The notes below the pieces were generated by a model. The model searched no databases, was not told the origin of the DNA, and saw only the letters and a list, made by a program, of their open reading frames with translations. From Streptomyces minutiscleroticus (GTDB taxonomy: Bacteria > Actinomycetota > Actinomycetes > Streptomycetales > Streptomycetaceae): 64,000 nt of DNA. Location of the stretch: contig NZ_BMVU01000035.1 of the NCBI RefSeq assembly GCF_014650875.1, forward strand, positions 27,710 through 91,709. Reading direction: 5' to 3'. Of the stretch, positions 10,202-18,964 are shown piece by piece; position 1 is the stretch's first letter; each line of letters begins with the position of its first letter. Made by a program: the position numbers and the translations under genes.

Positions 10202-11262
10202 CGGACCTCTTCCGCGGGCTTGGCGCCCTCCTCCACCAGCCGGGCGAGGATGCGGCGGGCCGCGAGACCGCCGGTGTCGATGTTGATGCTCAGCTCCTGG
10301 TAGCCGGCGCGCTCGGTGCCCAGCGCCCGCTGCAGCAGGTTCAGCGCCGTCACGTCCTGCATGACCACCGTGTGGTTGTTGGCGCGCAGGAACTCGGTGA
10401 CCTCCGCGTCGTCGGTCGCCCAGTCGCGCGAGACGGCCCAGAAGTCGTACACCTTCCCCTCGGCGGACGGTGTGATCGCGTACGTGATCTCGGTGTGGAA
10501 GCCGTGCGGGTCGGCGCCGTCCGCCCCGGGCACCACGCCGACCGGGGCGATCCGGCTGTGCAGCAGGTACAGGCACGGAGCGTGGTACTCGATGTCCTGC
10601 CAGCGGGTGATCCGGCCCTCGATGCCGGTCGAACGGGCGTAGAAGGGCGGGCACTCGGCGTCATCCATGTGCCGGCTCACCCGCACCACGCCCGCGCCCT
10701 CGTCGACCTCGGTGGTGATCGGCGTCTCGGCGACCTCGGGGGTGCCGATGAAGCCGCCGTGCAGATAGGTCTCGTGCGAGAGGTCGAGGAGGTTGTCGAC
10801 GAGGAGGCCGTGGTCGCAGTCGATCGGCTCCATGCCGCGCACGGTGACCCAGCCGGGGGAGTCCAGGTGCCGCGCCCGCGGCACGGTGTCCGGGTCGGCG
10901 AGGGCGGGGTCGCCGATCCACACCCACACCAGGGAGTCCAGCTCCGCGACGGGGTAGGAGGCGACGCGCGCGGTGCGCGGGACGCGCTTCTGGCCCGGCA
11001 CGTACACGCAGGTGCCGGTCGTGTCGTAGGTGAAGCCGTGGTAGCCGCACACGATCCGGTCGCCGTCGAGGCCGCTCGCGGACAGCGGGTAGCGGCGGTG
11101 CACGCAGCGGTCGTGGAGGGCGACGGGCCGGCCGTCCTCCTCGGTGCGGTACAGGACGAGCGGCTCTCCCAGGACCGTACGGCCGAGCAGCTCCCGTCCC
11201 ACTTCGTGGGAGTACGCGGCGACGTACCACTGGTTTCTGGCGAAGGCGGTCATGTGCGGCAT
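10198..11262 (-). CDS. Rieske non-haem iron oxygenase, alpha subunit (VanA/phthalate oxygenase type)
   Basis: Oxygenase component of 354 residues. The Rieske 2Fe-2S centre is CxH-x16-CxxH with Cys53, His55, Cys72 and His75. The mononuclear iron site is visible as DNLLDLSHETYLH with His163 and His168 and the bridging Asp160. Length and motif order fit the VanA/TsaM single-subunit O-demethylase and hydroxylase group. The ATG at 11262 is preferred over a second ATG nine bases further in because a GGGACGGGA stretch lies at the right distance. It leads a three-gene coupled operon (oxygenase, 61-aa protein, reductase). The nearby ABC importer may supply its substrate. Confidence 0.92.
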   Translation of the reverse strand: MPHMTAFARNQWYVAAYSHEVGRELLGRTVLGEPLVLYRTEEDGRPVALHDRCVHRRYPLSASGLDGDRIVCGYHGFTYDTTGTCVYVPGQKRVPRTARVASYPVAELDSLVWVWIGDPALADPDTVPRARHLDSPGWVTVRGMEPIDCDHGLLVDNLLDLSHETYLHGGFIGTPEVAETPITTEVDEGAGVVRVSRHMDDAECPPFYARSTGIEGRITRWQDIEYHAPCLYLLHSRIAPVGVVPGADGADPHGFHTEITYAITPSAEGKVYDFWAVSRDWATDDAEVTEFLRANNHTVVMQDVTALNLLQRALGTERAGYQELSINIDTGGLAARRILARLVEEGAKPAEEVR

Positions 11263-11510
11263 GAGCGGTCCCGTCCCTGAAGGGCGGGGCCCCGTCGCCC
11301 CGCGTGCCACCACGGTCGTGACGGGGGACACACGGCCGCAACACGGCTTCCGCTTGACGGAAGCCCGGCCGGACGCGCCCGCACGGGACGGCGCCCGCGC
11401 GGGGACGGCCCGCCGGGCGGCCGGGGAGGAGGCGCGGACGCACGGGTGCGGAGGCCGCCGAAGGGCGCGGACGTGCGCCGGACTCCCGCCGGCGGGCGCG
11501 CGTGCCCGCC

Positions 11511-11712
11511 GCCGGGCAGCACGGGCACGCGCGCGGACGCCGGGCAGCACGGGCACGCGCGCGGACGCCGGGCAGGACATGGGCACGCGGGCGCCGCCGG
11601 ACAGGGCACGGGCGCGCACAGATGTCGGGCAGGGCATGGGCACGCGGAAGCCGCCGGGCAGAACACGGGCACGCGGGCGGACGCCGGGCGGGACACGGGC
11701 ACGCGGGCGGTC
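11511..11712. repeat. tandem array of seven 28-30 bp units plus a partial eighth
   Basis: Units start at 11511, 11539, 11567, 11596, 11624, 11653 and 11683, each built on GCCGGGCAGnACnGGGCACG. The first two are identical and later ones drift by substitutions and 1-2 bp insertions. The array sits in the 591-bp gap between the divergent Rieske and phospholipase C genes, 140 bp before the latter. The rest of the gap is GC-rich and shows no gene I can support. Confidence 0.85.
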
Positions 11713-11853
11713 GCCCGGTGGTGTTCGCGTCCCGGACCCTCCGGCGTCACACGGGCGCCACGGGCCCTTCCCCGGCGTTCGCTGCTCTTGGACCATTCCT
11801 CCCGCACGCGTCCCATCCGTCGCACCACACAGGACAAAGAGGTCACCCCACCC

Positions 11854-13914
11854 ATGACCGAGGTCAACCGGCGCCGCTTCCTCCAGCTCGCGGGCGCCAC
11901 CACCGCGTTCACCGCCCTGTCGGGCAGCATCGAGCGGGCCGCGGCGCTGCCCGCCAACCACCGCACCGGGACGATCGAGGACGTCGAGCACATCGTCGTC
12001 CTGATGCAGGAGAACCGGTCCTTCGACCACTACTTCGGCGCGCTCCGCGGCGTCCGCGGCTTCGGCGACCCGCACCCCGTGAGCCTGCCGAACGGCAGGT
12101 CCGTGTGGCACCAGCCCGACGGCGAGGGGGAGCTGCTGCCCTTCCGCCCGGAGGCCGACGACCTCGGCATGCAGTTCCTGGAGGGACTGCCGCACAGCTG
12201 GCCCGACGGGCAGGAGGCCTACAACGGCGGAAAGTACGACCGGTGGGTCCCCGCCAAGGGCACCACGACGATGGCGTACCTGACCCGCGAGGACATCCCG
12301 TTCCACTACGCGCTCGCCGACGCGTTCACCGTCTGCGACGCCTACCACTGCTCGTTCATCGGCTCCACCGACCCCAACCGCTACTACCTGTGGTCCGGGC
12401 ACACCGGCAACGACGGCAGGGGCGGCGGCCCGGTCCTCGGCAACGACGAGCTCGGCTACGACTGGACGACCTACCCCGAGCGCCTGGAGAAGGCCGGGAT
12501 CTCCTGGAGGATCTACCAGGACGTCGGCGACGGCCTGGACGCGGACGGCTCCTGGGGCTGGATACCCGACGCCTACCGCGGCAACTACGGCGACAACTCC
12601 CTGCTGTACTTCGACAAGTACCGCACCGCGCGCCCCGGCGACCCGCTGTACGACAAGGCCCGCACGGGCACGGACGTCAAGAACGGTGACGGCTACTTCG
12701 ACAGGCTGCGGGCGGACGTCGAGGCGGACCGGCTGCCGCAGGTCTCCTGGATCGCGGCCCCCGAGGCATTCTCCGAGCACTCCAACTGGCCCTCGAACTA
12801 CGGCGCCTGGTACATCGCGCAGGTCCTGGACGCGCTCACCGCCAACCCGGAGGTCTGGTCGAAGACGGCGCTGTTCATCACCTACGACGAGAACGACGGC
12901 TTCTTCGACCACGTCGTGCCGCCGCTGCCGCCGGCGTCCGCCGAGCGGGGGAAGTCCACGGTCGACGTCTCCCTCGACCTCTTCCCCGGCGACGGCTCCC
13001 GCGTCGCCGGCCCCTACGGCCTCGGCCCGCGCGTGCCGATGCTGGTCGTCTCGCCGTGGAGCAAGGGCGGGTTCGTCTGCTCCGAGACCTTCGACCACAC
13101 CTCGGTCGTCCGGTTCATGGAGCGCCGCTTCGGGGTGCGCGAGCCGAACATCTCGCCCTGGCGCCGGGCCGTCTGCGGCGACCTGACCAGCGCCTTCGAC
13201 TTCTCCCGCAAGGACAGCAGGCCGGCCGCGCTGCCCGACACCGACGCGTACGAGCCGCAGGACCGCGACCGCCACCCGGACTACCGGCCGACGCCGCCGG
13301 CCGACGCCGCGCTGCCCCGGCAGGAGCGCGGCGTGCGCCCCGCCCGCCCGCTGCGGTACGCGCCCGCCGTGGACGGCGCGGCCGACCCGGGGGCGGGGAC
13401 GTTCACGCTGACCTTCGCCTCCGGGGCCACGGCGGGCGCCGCCTTCCACGTCACCTCCGGCAACCGCGCCGACGGCCCGTGGTTCTACACCACCGAGGCG
13501 GGCAAGCGGATCTCGGACACCTGGGACTCCGCGTCCTCGGAGGGCTCGTACGACCTGACCGTGCACGGCCCGAACGGTTTCCTGCGCGTCTTCAAGGGCC
13601 CGGGGCGGACGGCAGGACCCGAGGTGACCGCCCGGCACAAGGGCGACGACATCGAGCTCACCTTCACCAACAAGGGCTCCGGCACGGTGGGGCTCAGGCT
13701 CGCCGACGGCTACGGCGGCCGCCCGCGCACCCTCAAGGTGCGCGCGGGTGCCACCGTCCGCCACACCGTCGGCCTGGGCGCGAGCCGGCGCTGGTACGAC
13801 CTGACCGTCACCTCCGAGGCGGACCCCGCCTTCCTGCGCCGGTTCGCGGGCCACGTGGAGAACGGCCGGCCCGGCGTGAGCGACCCGGCGATCGGCGCGG
13901 CGGGGAGGCGCTGA
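11854..13914 (+). CDS. phosphocholine-specific phospholipase C, Tat-exported
   Basis: Secreted phosphoesterase of 686 residues cleaving phosphatidylcholine-type lipids, releasing phosphocholine for carbon and phosphate use. A twin-arginine signal starts the protein (RRRFLQLAG at 6-14). The catalytic domain shows the bacterial phospholipase C/acid phosphatase signature IVVLMQENRSFDHYFGALRG and later the metal-ligand-type motifs FITYDENDGFFDHVVPP and VLVVSPWSKGG-like sequence. Two repeated C-terminal DUF756 beta domains follow, each about 85 residues, as in PlcN/PlcH. The ATG has an AAAGAGG site about 11 bases upstream. Phosphate control (PhoP) is typical of the family, but no clear PHO box was identified here. 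Confidence 0.92.
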   Translation: MTEVNRRRFLQLAGATTAFTALSGSIERAAALPANHRTGTIEDVEHIVVLMQENRSFDHYFGALRGVRGFGDPHPVSLPNGRSVWHQPDGEGELLPFRPEADDLGMQFLEGLPHSWPDGQEAYNGGKYDRWVPAKGTTTMAYLTREDIPFHYALADAFTVCDAYHCSFIGSTDPNRYYLWSGHTGNDGRGGGPVLGNDELGYDWTTYPERLEKAGISWRIYQDVGDGLDADGSWGWIPDAYRGNYGDNSLLYFDKYRTARPGDPLYDKARTGTDVKNGDGYFDRLRADVEADRLPQVSWIAAPEAFSEHSNWPSNYGAWYIAQVLDALTANPEVWSKTALFITYDENDGFFDHVVPPLPPASAERGKSTVDVSLDLFPGDGSRVAGPYGLGPRVPMLVVSPWSKGGFVCSETFDHTSVVRFMERRFGVREPNISPWRRAVCGDLTSAFDFSRKDSRPAALPDTDAYEPQDRDRHPDYRPTPPADAALPRQERGVRPARPLRYAPAVDGAADPGAGTFTLTFASGATAGAAFHVTSGNRADGPWFYTTEAGKRISDTWDSASSEGSYDLTVHGPNGFLRVFKGPGRTAGPEVTARHKGDDIELTFTNKGSGTVGLRLADGYGGRPRTLKVRAGATVRHTVGLGASRRWYDLTVTSEADPAFLRRFAGHVENGRPGVSDPAIGAAGRR

Positions 13915-14003
13915 GAGCGGCGGGCGCCCGCGGGGACCGCGCGGGCGCCCGCACGCGCCGACGCGGCGGCGTACGGCGGGGTTCTCACCCCGGCACCGCG
14001 TCT

Positions 14004-14047
14004 GACGTGCGAGGATCTCGGTCCGGACGTGCGAGGGTCTCGGTCCG
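14004..14047. repeat. two adjacent 22-bp direct repeats upstream of the DUF2510/scramblase-like gene
   Basis: The 22-bp sequence at 14004-14025 is repeated immediately at 14026-14047 with one mismatch (core GACGTGCGAGG, then TCTCGGTCCG). The repeats end 45 bp before the GTG start of the next gene. The period of 22 bp is about two helix turns, so a regulator site is possible. Confidence 0.7.
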
Positions 14048-14092
14048 GAAAAGCGTGGCCGGAAAACGCCGGTGGCGGGATAGTGTGCCTCG

Positions 14093-14926
14093 GTGACGAC
14101 ACAAGCGAACACTCCCGCAGGCTGGTACCCGGATCCGCACGGGGCGCCCCGGACGCTGCGCTACTGGGACGGGGCCCAGTGGACGCAGAACACGAGCCCC
14201 GAGCAGCAGGCCCCGGGCGCCGCCCCGCAGGGGCAGCAGCTGCCGCAGCAGCCGGCCGCGCCGGACCCGCGCGTCCAGCGGCAGGTGCAGCAGCAGGCCG
14301 GAGTGGCCGGGGGCGCCGCCGGCGGCGGGACCCTGTTCACCGAGCCGGTCCTGGTGGTGAACCAGAAGGCCAAGCTGATCGAGCTGACCAACGAGTACAA
14401 GGTCATGGACCAGCAGGGCAACCAGCTCGGCGCGGTCGTCCAGGTCGGCCAGAGCGCGCTGCGCAAGATCCTGCGCTTCGTCTCCAGCCTCGACCAGTTC
14501 CTGACGCACCGGCTGGAGATCCGCGACGCGTACGGGCAGCCGCAGCTGCTGCTGACGCGTCCGGCGAAGATATTCAAGTCGCGGGTGGTCGTGACCCGGC
14601 CGGACGGGACGCCGGTCGGCGAGATCGTCCAGCAGAACATGATCGGGAAGATCAACTTCGCGATCAACGCCGACGGGCGGAAGGTCGGCGAGATCAGGGC
14701 GGAGAACTGGCGCGCCTGGAACTTCGCGATCGTCGACCACGCGGACAACGAGGTCGCCCGGATCACCAAGACCTGGGAGGGCCTGGCCAAGACGATGTTC
14801 ACGACGGCCGACAACTACGTCCTGCAGATCCACTACCAGCTGCCCGAGCCGCTGCTGAGCCTGGTGGTCGCGACGGCCCTCACCGTCGACACGGCCCTGA
14901 AGCAGGACTCCCGCGGCCTCGGCTGA
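14093..14926 (+). CDS. DUF2510 and phospholipid-scramblase/LURP-like protein
   Basis: Protein of 277 residues. It opens with the DUF2510 box GWYPDPHGAPRTLRYWDGAQWT (residues 9-30), then a Gln/Pro/Ala-rich linker to about 80, and a scramblase/tubby-like LURP domain (about 80-275) beginning TLFTEPVLVVNQKAKLIELTNEY. No membrane segment is obvious; the final hydrophobic stretch LLSLVVATALTVDTAL may sit at the membrane. This fusion is widespread in streptomycetes with unknown function. The GTG start fits the DUF2510 boundary. A strong hairpin follows it. Confidence 0.85.
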   Translation: MTTQANTPAGWYPDPHGAPRTLRYWDGAQWTQNTSPEQQAPGAAPQGQQLPQQPAAPDPRVQRQVQQQAGVAGGAAGGGTLFTEPVLVVNQKAKLIELTNEYKVMDQQGNQLGAVVQVGQSALRKILRFVSSLDQFLTHRLEIRDAYGQPQLLLTRPAKIFKSRVVVTRPDGTPVGEIVQQNMIGKINFAINADGRKVGEIRAENWRAWNFAIVDHADNEVARITKTWEGLAKTMFTTADNYVLQIHYQLPEPLLSLVVATALTVDTALKQDSRGLG

Positions 14927-15000
14927 GCCGGCGGCGCGACACGGCCGGGTCCCGGCGGCACGACTGCCGAGGTCCTGCGGTACGGCGGCTTGGGCCCTGC

Positions 15001-15048
15001 GGTACGGCGAAGGGGCCGCGGAACACCCCGCGGCCCCTTCGCCGTACC
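15001..15048. terminator. 21-bp perfect hairpin between convergent genes
   Basis: Positions 15001-15021 pair perfectly with 15028-15048 around a 6-base loop AACACC. The word CCTGCGGTACGGCG is also repeated just upstream (around 14972-15010). The hairpin lies between convergent genes and probably terminates both. Confidence 0.85.
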
Positions 15049-15081
15049 GGAACCCGGCCGGCCTCCCGGCCGGTCACGGCA

Positions 15082-16083
15082 CTAGAGGCGGGTCAGGCGG
15101 GTCCCCGGCTGCTTCGGCACCCGCGCCGGTTCGTACGGGGCCGGGGCCGGGAGCGGTGCGGGGGACGGGGAGGCGTGCGAGGGCAGGGACAGGACCGCGG
15201 CGACCGGGTGCTCCTCGCCGGCCGGGCCGGCCGGGGGTGCCCCGCCGGCGGCGGCCGGCTCCGGTGCCGAGCGGGACAGCGCGACCACGCCGAGCGCCGC
15301 CAGGGCCGCTCCGGCCAGCGCGAGCAGCAGGCCCGCCGTGCCGCCCTGGAGCCGCTCGCCGAGCAGCGACAGGCCGATCGCGGCGGCGGCGACCGGGTTG
15401 GCCAGGGTCACGACCGCGAGCGGGGCGCCGAGCCCGCCCCGGTACGCCGTCTGCGACAGCAGCAGCCCGCCCGCGGCGAAGGCCGCGACGAGCACCGCCA
15501 CGACGATCACCTGGACGTCGAGCAGCGGCCCCGTGCGGTCGGTCACCGCGACCGTCACCGTCTGCGTGAGTGCGGAGGCGACGCCCGAGGCGACGCCGGA
15601 CGCGGTGGCGTGCCGCAGCCCGGGCCGTGCGCCCGGCCGGGACAGCACGCCGATCAGCGCGGCCGTGGCGCCCGCGACCGCCAGCGCCTCGGGGACGCTC
15701 AGCACGTCGTCGGGCGCGGGACCGGACGCGGTGACGAGCAGGGCCCCCAGCCCGGCCAGGGTCAGCGCCGTGCCGCGCCACTCCACGGCCCGCACCCGCC
15801 GTCCGGCCACGCGCGCGCCCAGCGGCACCGCGGCGACCAGGGTGAGCGCGCCCAGCGGCTGGACCAGGGTGAGCGTGCCGTACTTGAGGGCGGCCACGTG
15901 CAGCAGCGCGGCGGCCGCGTTGAGCGCGACCGACCACCACCAGGCGCCGCTGGCCAGCAGGCGCAGCGCGCCGGAGTCCGCGTCCGCCGTGCGGAAGGCG
16001 AGCCGTTCCTGCGCGACCGCGGCCGCCGCGTACGCCACGGCGGAGAACAGGGACAGGACGACGGCGGACAGGGTGGCGTTCAT
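15082..16083 (-). CDS. DMT-superfamily (EamA-like) transporter
   Basis: Membrane protein of 333 residues with about nine or ten hydrophobic helices in two EamA-like halves, including LVQPLGALTLVAAVPLGARVAG and TLANPVAAAAIGLSLLGERL. The tail after about residue 280 is a hydrophilic Ala/Pro-rich extension. It is probably an exporter of small metabolites; substrate unknown. The ATG overlaps the stop of the PAP2 gene by ATGA, so the two are co-expressed. The operon is read away from a TetR gene across a large palindrome, as is usual for regulated efflux pumps. Confidence 0.88.
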   Translation of the reverse strand: MNATLSAVVLSLFSAVAYAAAAVAQERLAFRTADADSGALRLLASGAWWWSVALNAAAALLHVAALKYGTLTLVQPLGALTLVAAVPLGARVAGRRVRAVEWRGTALTLAGLGALLVTASGPAPDDVLSVPEALAVAGATAALIGVLSRPGARPGLRHATASGVASGVASALTQTVTVAVTDRTGPLLDVQVIVVAVLVAAFAAGGLLLSQTAYRGGLGAPLAVVTLANPVAAAAIGLSLLGERLQGGTAGLLLALAGAALAALGVVALSRSAPEPAAAGGAPPAGPAGEEHPVAAVLSLPSHASPSPAPLPAPAPYEPARVPKQPGTRLTRL

Positions 16084-16880
16084 CGGCCGGCCCCCACGAG
16101 AGGGGCCGTCGCACGGTCGGCGAGGACCGTCCGGGCGCCGCGCCGGGTCACCGTCGCCCGGCCGCCCGGCGGGTGGAGCGCGGTCAGCGCGAGGCCGAGC
16201 AGCGCGGCCGCCGCGATCGAGTCGAACCAGTAGTGGTTGGCGGTGCCGGTGATCACCAGCAGGGTGAGCAGCGGGTGCAGCAGCCAGAGCCAGCGCCACC
16301 GGGTGCGGGTGGCGGCGACGAGACCGACGGCGACCATCAGCGCCCAGCCGAAGTGCAGCGACGGCATCGCCGCGAACTGGTTGGACAGCGTGTCGGTCGT
16401 CGGCGAGGCGCTGTAGACGGAGGGCCCGTAGACCCGCGCGGTGTCGACGAGGCCGGCCGCGGCCAGCAGCCGGGGCGGCGCCAGCGGGAACGCGAGGTGC
16501 AGCACCAGGGCCGCGGCCGTCAGCGCGGTCAGGACCCGCCGCGCCCACACGTAGTGCGCGGGCCGCCGCAGGTACAGCCAGACCAGGAAGGCGACCGTGG
16601 CCGGGAAGTGGACGGTCGCGTAGTAGGTGTTGGCGACATGGACGAGGGCGTCGCCGTGCAGCAGGACGGACTGCACGAGGCCCTCGCCGGGCAGGTGGAC
16701 GGCGCGTTCCGCGTTCCACACCTCGTGCGCGTGGCGGAAGGCCTCGCCGGTGTGCCCGTCGGCGAACTGCCGGCCGAGTTTGTAGACGAGGAAGAGTCCC
16801 GCGACGAGGAGGAGTTCGCGGACGAGCGGGGGCCGCCCGGCGGCGGCCCCCGGCTGCGCAGGCTCGGTACGGGAATCCAT
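16080..16880 (-). CDS. PAP2-family membrane phosphatase (AUR1/inositolphosphotransferase-like)
   Basis: Integral membrane protein of 266 residues with about six helices. The PAP2 catalytic signature is split as AAMPSLHFGWAL and GTANHYWFDSIAAAAL, giving the two catalytic His and the Asp of the AUR1/IPC-synthase branch. It may act on polyprenyl or phospholipid phosphates, or transfer a phospho-headgroup. It is the first gene of the two-gene operon facing the TetR regulator. An assignment to a specific lipid would be guesswork. Confidence 0.88.
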   Translation of the reverse strand: MDSRTEPAQPGAAAGRPPLVRELLLVAGLFLVYKLGRQFADGHTGEAFRHAHEVWNAERAVHLPGEGLVQSVLLHGDALVHVANTYYATVHFPATVAFLVWLYLRRPAHYVWARRVLTALTAAALVLHLAFPLAPPRLLAAAGLVDTARVYGPSVYSASPTTDTLSNQFAAMPSLHFGWALMVAVGLVAATRTRWRWLWLLHPLLTLLVITGTANHYWFDSIAAAALLGLALTALHPPGGRATVTRRGARTVLADRATAPLVGAGR

Positions 16881-16972
16881 CCCCCGGCCCCTTTGCTGAC
16901 GTACGGCTCATGTGGTGCGTGGTGAGCCCGGGAGGCCGCCCGCTCCCACCGGACCGGACCGTCTCCACGACT

Positions 16973-17028
16973 CATCGAAACGCCAGTGTACCGATACGCA
17001 TCCGTACCGGTACACTGGCGTTTCGATG
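16973..17028. promoter_or_regulatory. 21-bp perfect inverted repeat, probable TetR operator
   Basis: Positions 16973-16993 and 17008-17028 are exact reverse complements (inner part CGAAACGCCAGTGTACCG) around a 14-base spacer that itself holds GTAC words. TACACT, a reasonable -10 box, occurs in each arm on opposite strands. It lies in the 226-bp gap between the PAP2/DMT operon and the tetR gene and very probably binds that repressor, controlling both directions. Confidence 0.85.
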
Positions 17029-17106
17029 GGGTGAAGTCGCCCCGACGGCGGGCACACTGGAAGCGGCCCGGAGCGCGGGGTCCCGGGGGCGAGGAGGGAA
17101 AGAGCC

Positions 17107-17730
17107 ATGACGTCGCAGGCTGCGGACGGACCGGACACGGTCGTCGCGTCGCGCCGCTCCAAGATCACGCCGGAGCGTGAGCAGGAGTTCTACGACGCCG
17201 TGCTCGCGCAGCTCCGCGAAAGCGGCTACGACTCCCTGACCATGGAGGGGGTCGCCGCCAGCACCCGGTGCAGCAAGTCCACGCTCTACCGGCAGTGGCG
17301 GACGAAGCCGCAGTTCGTGGCCGCCGCCCTGCGCGCCAACCGCTGCCCGCGGTTCTCCGGGATCGACACCGGCTCGCTCGCCGGCGACCTGCTGGAGGCC
17401 GCGCGCCTGGCGGGGGAGCGCTCCGGCGGCGACACCCGGCTGCTGCAGGCCCTCGGCCACGCCATCATGCAGGACGCGGAGCTGAAGTGCGCCCTGCGCG
17501 AGACGCTGGTCGAGCCGGAGGTCGCCGAGTTGCAGGAGATCGTCCGGCGGGGCGTGGAGCGGGGCGAGATCGCCGCCGACCACCCGGCGCTGGAGTTCCT
17601 GCCGGCCCAGCTCTTCGGGGTGATGCGCGGCCGCCCGGTGCTCACCGGGCGCTACGCCGACCCCGAGTACATGGTCCGCTTCGTCGAGGCCGCCGTCCTG
17701 CCGGCCCTCGGCCTGCGCAGGCCGGACTGA
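17107..17730 (+). CDS. TetR/AcrR-family repressor
   Basis: Regulator of 207 residues. The N-terminal DNA-binding domain holds a helix-turn-helix at about 44-63 (TMEGVAASTRCSKSTLYRQW), and the rest is an all-helical ligand domain with a TetR_C-like ending. GAGGAGGG lies 10 bases before the ATG. The gene is divergent from the PAP2/DMT pair across a perfect palindrome, so autoregulation and control of that pair are likely. The ligand is unknown. Confidence 0.92.
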   Translation: MTSQAADGPDTVVASRRSKITPEREQEFYDAVLAQLRESGYDSLTMEGVAASTRCSKSTLYRQWRTKPQFVAAALRANRCPRFSGIDTGSLAGDLLEAARLAGERSGGDTRLLQALGHAIMQDAELKCALRETLVEPEVAELQEIVRRGVERGEIAADHPALEFLPAQLFGVMRGRPVLTGRYADPEYMVRFVEAAVLPALGLRRPD

Positions 17731-17815
17731 AAGACCCAGGCCGCCGTCCACGGGATGACTGGACGGTGACCTGCTCGCGCCGCACCGTGGGGACGGGGGC
17801 GGCGCGCACCCCCCG

Positions 17816-17858
17816 GCCGGGTGGGGTTCCTCCGGAGCGGAGAGGCGCCCCACCCGGC
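17816..17858. terminator. hairpin between convergent tetR and DUF2510 genes
   Basis: GCCGGGTGGGG (17816-17826) pairs perfectly with CCCCACCCGGC (17848-17858). The position between two convergent stop codons suggests bidirectional termination. Confidence 0.7.
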
Positions 17859-17877
17859 TGAACTTCGTCCCCCGGGG

Positions 17878-18909
17878 TCACACCTCCTGGCCGCTGCTGC
17901 CGCCCGCGGCCTTCTTGATGCCCTTGGTGATCTCGTCGATCACCGACAGCTCGGGCGCCTCGTCGCTGACGTCGATGCCGAAGCGGACGACGACCAGCAC
18001 GTCGGAGTCGGCCGGGGAGGGGAAGGCGAGCGACTCGACGTAGCCGTCGTCGCCGTTGGCGGTCTCCACCTTCCAGCGGACCATGTAGCCCTTCTCGCCC
18101 GCCACGGTCACGGCCTTCGAGGCCAGCTCGTCGTGCGAGGTGATCTCGCCGTAGCTCTCGCCCCCGTAGGAGTCCTCCGCGTTCTTGGAGATGTCCTCCT
18201 TGGCGGCGGCCTCGGCGGTGGTGGCCTTCAGCTCCCAGGCCCGGGCGGGCGCCGAGTTGGCCCCGCCGCGCACGCACTGCGAGGAGGAGTCGCCGGGGCA
18301 CGCGTACGTCCCCGTCGAGACCGAGGCGCCGATCGCGCCGGAGGAGCCGGTCCAGCCGTCGGGCACGGGGATGCTGATGCCGCTGATCCCGTCGGTGGCG
18401 TAGCCGTCCTCGGTCTGCGGCTGCCGCGGCGCGCCGCTCTCGCCGCCGCCCGGACCGCCCTGGCCGCCGCCGTCCTGCCCCTCCGGGCCGCCCGGCCGCT
18501 GCGGCGCGGTGCGCGCGGTGTCGCTGCCGCCTGTGTCGTTCGAGGTCAGCGCGTACACGCCGCCGCCGATGCCGGCCAGGACCGCCACGGCGGCGGCGAC
18601 GGCTATGCCGGTGCGCAGCCCGCGCCGCTTCGGACCGTGCGGCACGGCCGGGTACGCCCCCGCCGGGTACGGTCCCGCCGGGTACGGTCCCGCCGCCGGG
18701 TACGGACCGGCCTCCGGCGCCGCGTACGGCCCGGCCCCCGGCGGCCGGGCCGGTGGAGCCGAGGGGGCCGGCGGGGCCCACGCGGCGCCCGTCCCGGCGG
18801 GCCGGGTCTGCGCCGTCCACGTGCCCCCGTCCCACCAGCGTTCGGTGGCGGGGCCGTCACTTGTCTGCCCGGGGTCGGGGTACCAGCCGGGAGGTGTCAC
18901 CTGGGTCAT
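17878..18909 (-). CDS. DUF2510 single-pass membrane protein
   Basis: Protein of 343 residues. A DUF2510 box (PPGWYPDPGQTSDGPATERWWDGGTW, starting at residue 6) leads into a Pro/Gly/Ala/Tyr linker with PYPAGPYPAG repeats. One transmembrane helix follows (about 101-121, TGIAVAAAVAVLAGIGGGVYAL), then an extracytoplasmic Gly-rich spacer and a C-terminal domain of about 190 residues. Two cysteines in that domain (TYACPGDSSSQC) may form a disulfide. Function unknown; the architecture suggests a cytoplasmic sensor or docking box tied to an outer domain. Confidence 0.85.
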   Translation of the reverse strand: MTQVTPPGWYPDPGQTSDGPATERWWDGGTWTAQTRPAGTGAAWAPPAPSAPPARPPGAGPYAAPEAGPYPAAGPYPAGPYPAGAYPAVPHGPKRRGLRTGIAVAAAVAVLAGIGGGVYALTSNDTGGSDTARTAPQRPGGPEGQDGGGQGGPGGGESGAPRQPQTEDGYATDGISGISIPVPDGWTGSSGAIGASVSTGTYACPGDSSSQCVRGGANSAPARAWELKATTAEAAAKEDISKNAEDSYGGESYGEITSHDELASKAVTVAGEKGYMVRWKVETANGDDGYVESLAFPSPADSDVLVVVRFGIDVSDEAPELSVIDEITKGIKKAAGGSSGQEV

Positions 18910-18964
18910 GGCCCCTACGGTATGAGCCGAGCCTGAAAGCCGGATGAGAGGGACCGGCGAAATC

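Noticed and set aside
11511..11712. CRISPR array
   Set aside because: Units abut without unique spacers and drift in sequence; no cas genes are near. It is a simple tandem repeat.
13915..14003. Hairpin terminator after phospholipase C
   Set aside because: The G/C-rich words (GCGGGCGCCCGCGGGG) can fold several ways, but no single extended perfect stem was found, so it is not called.
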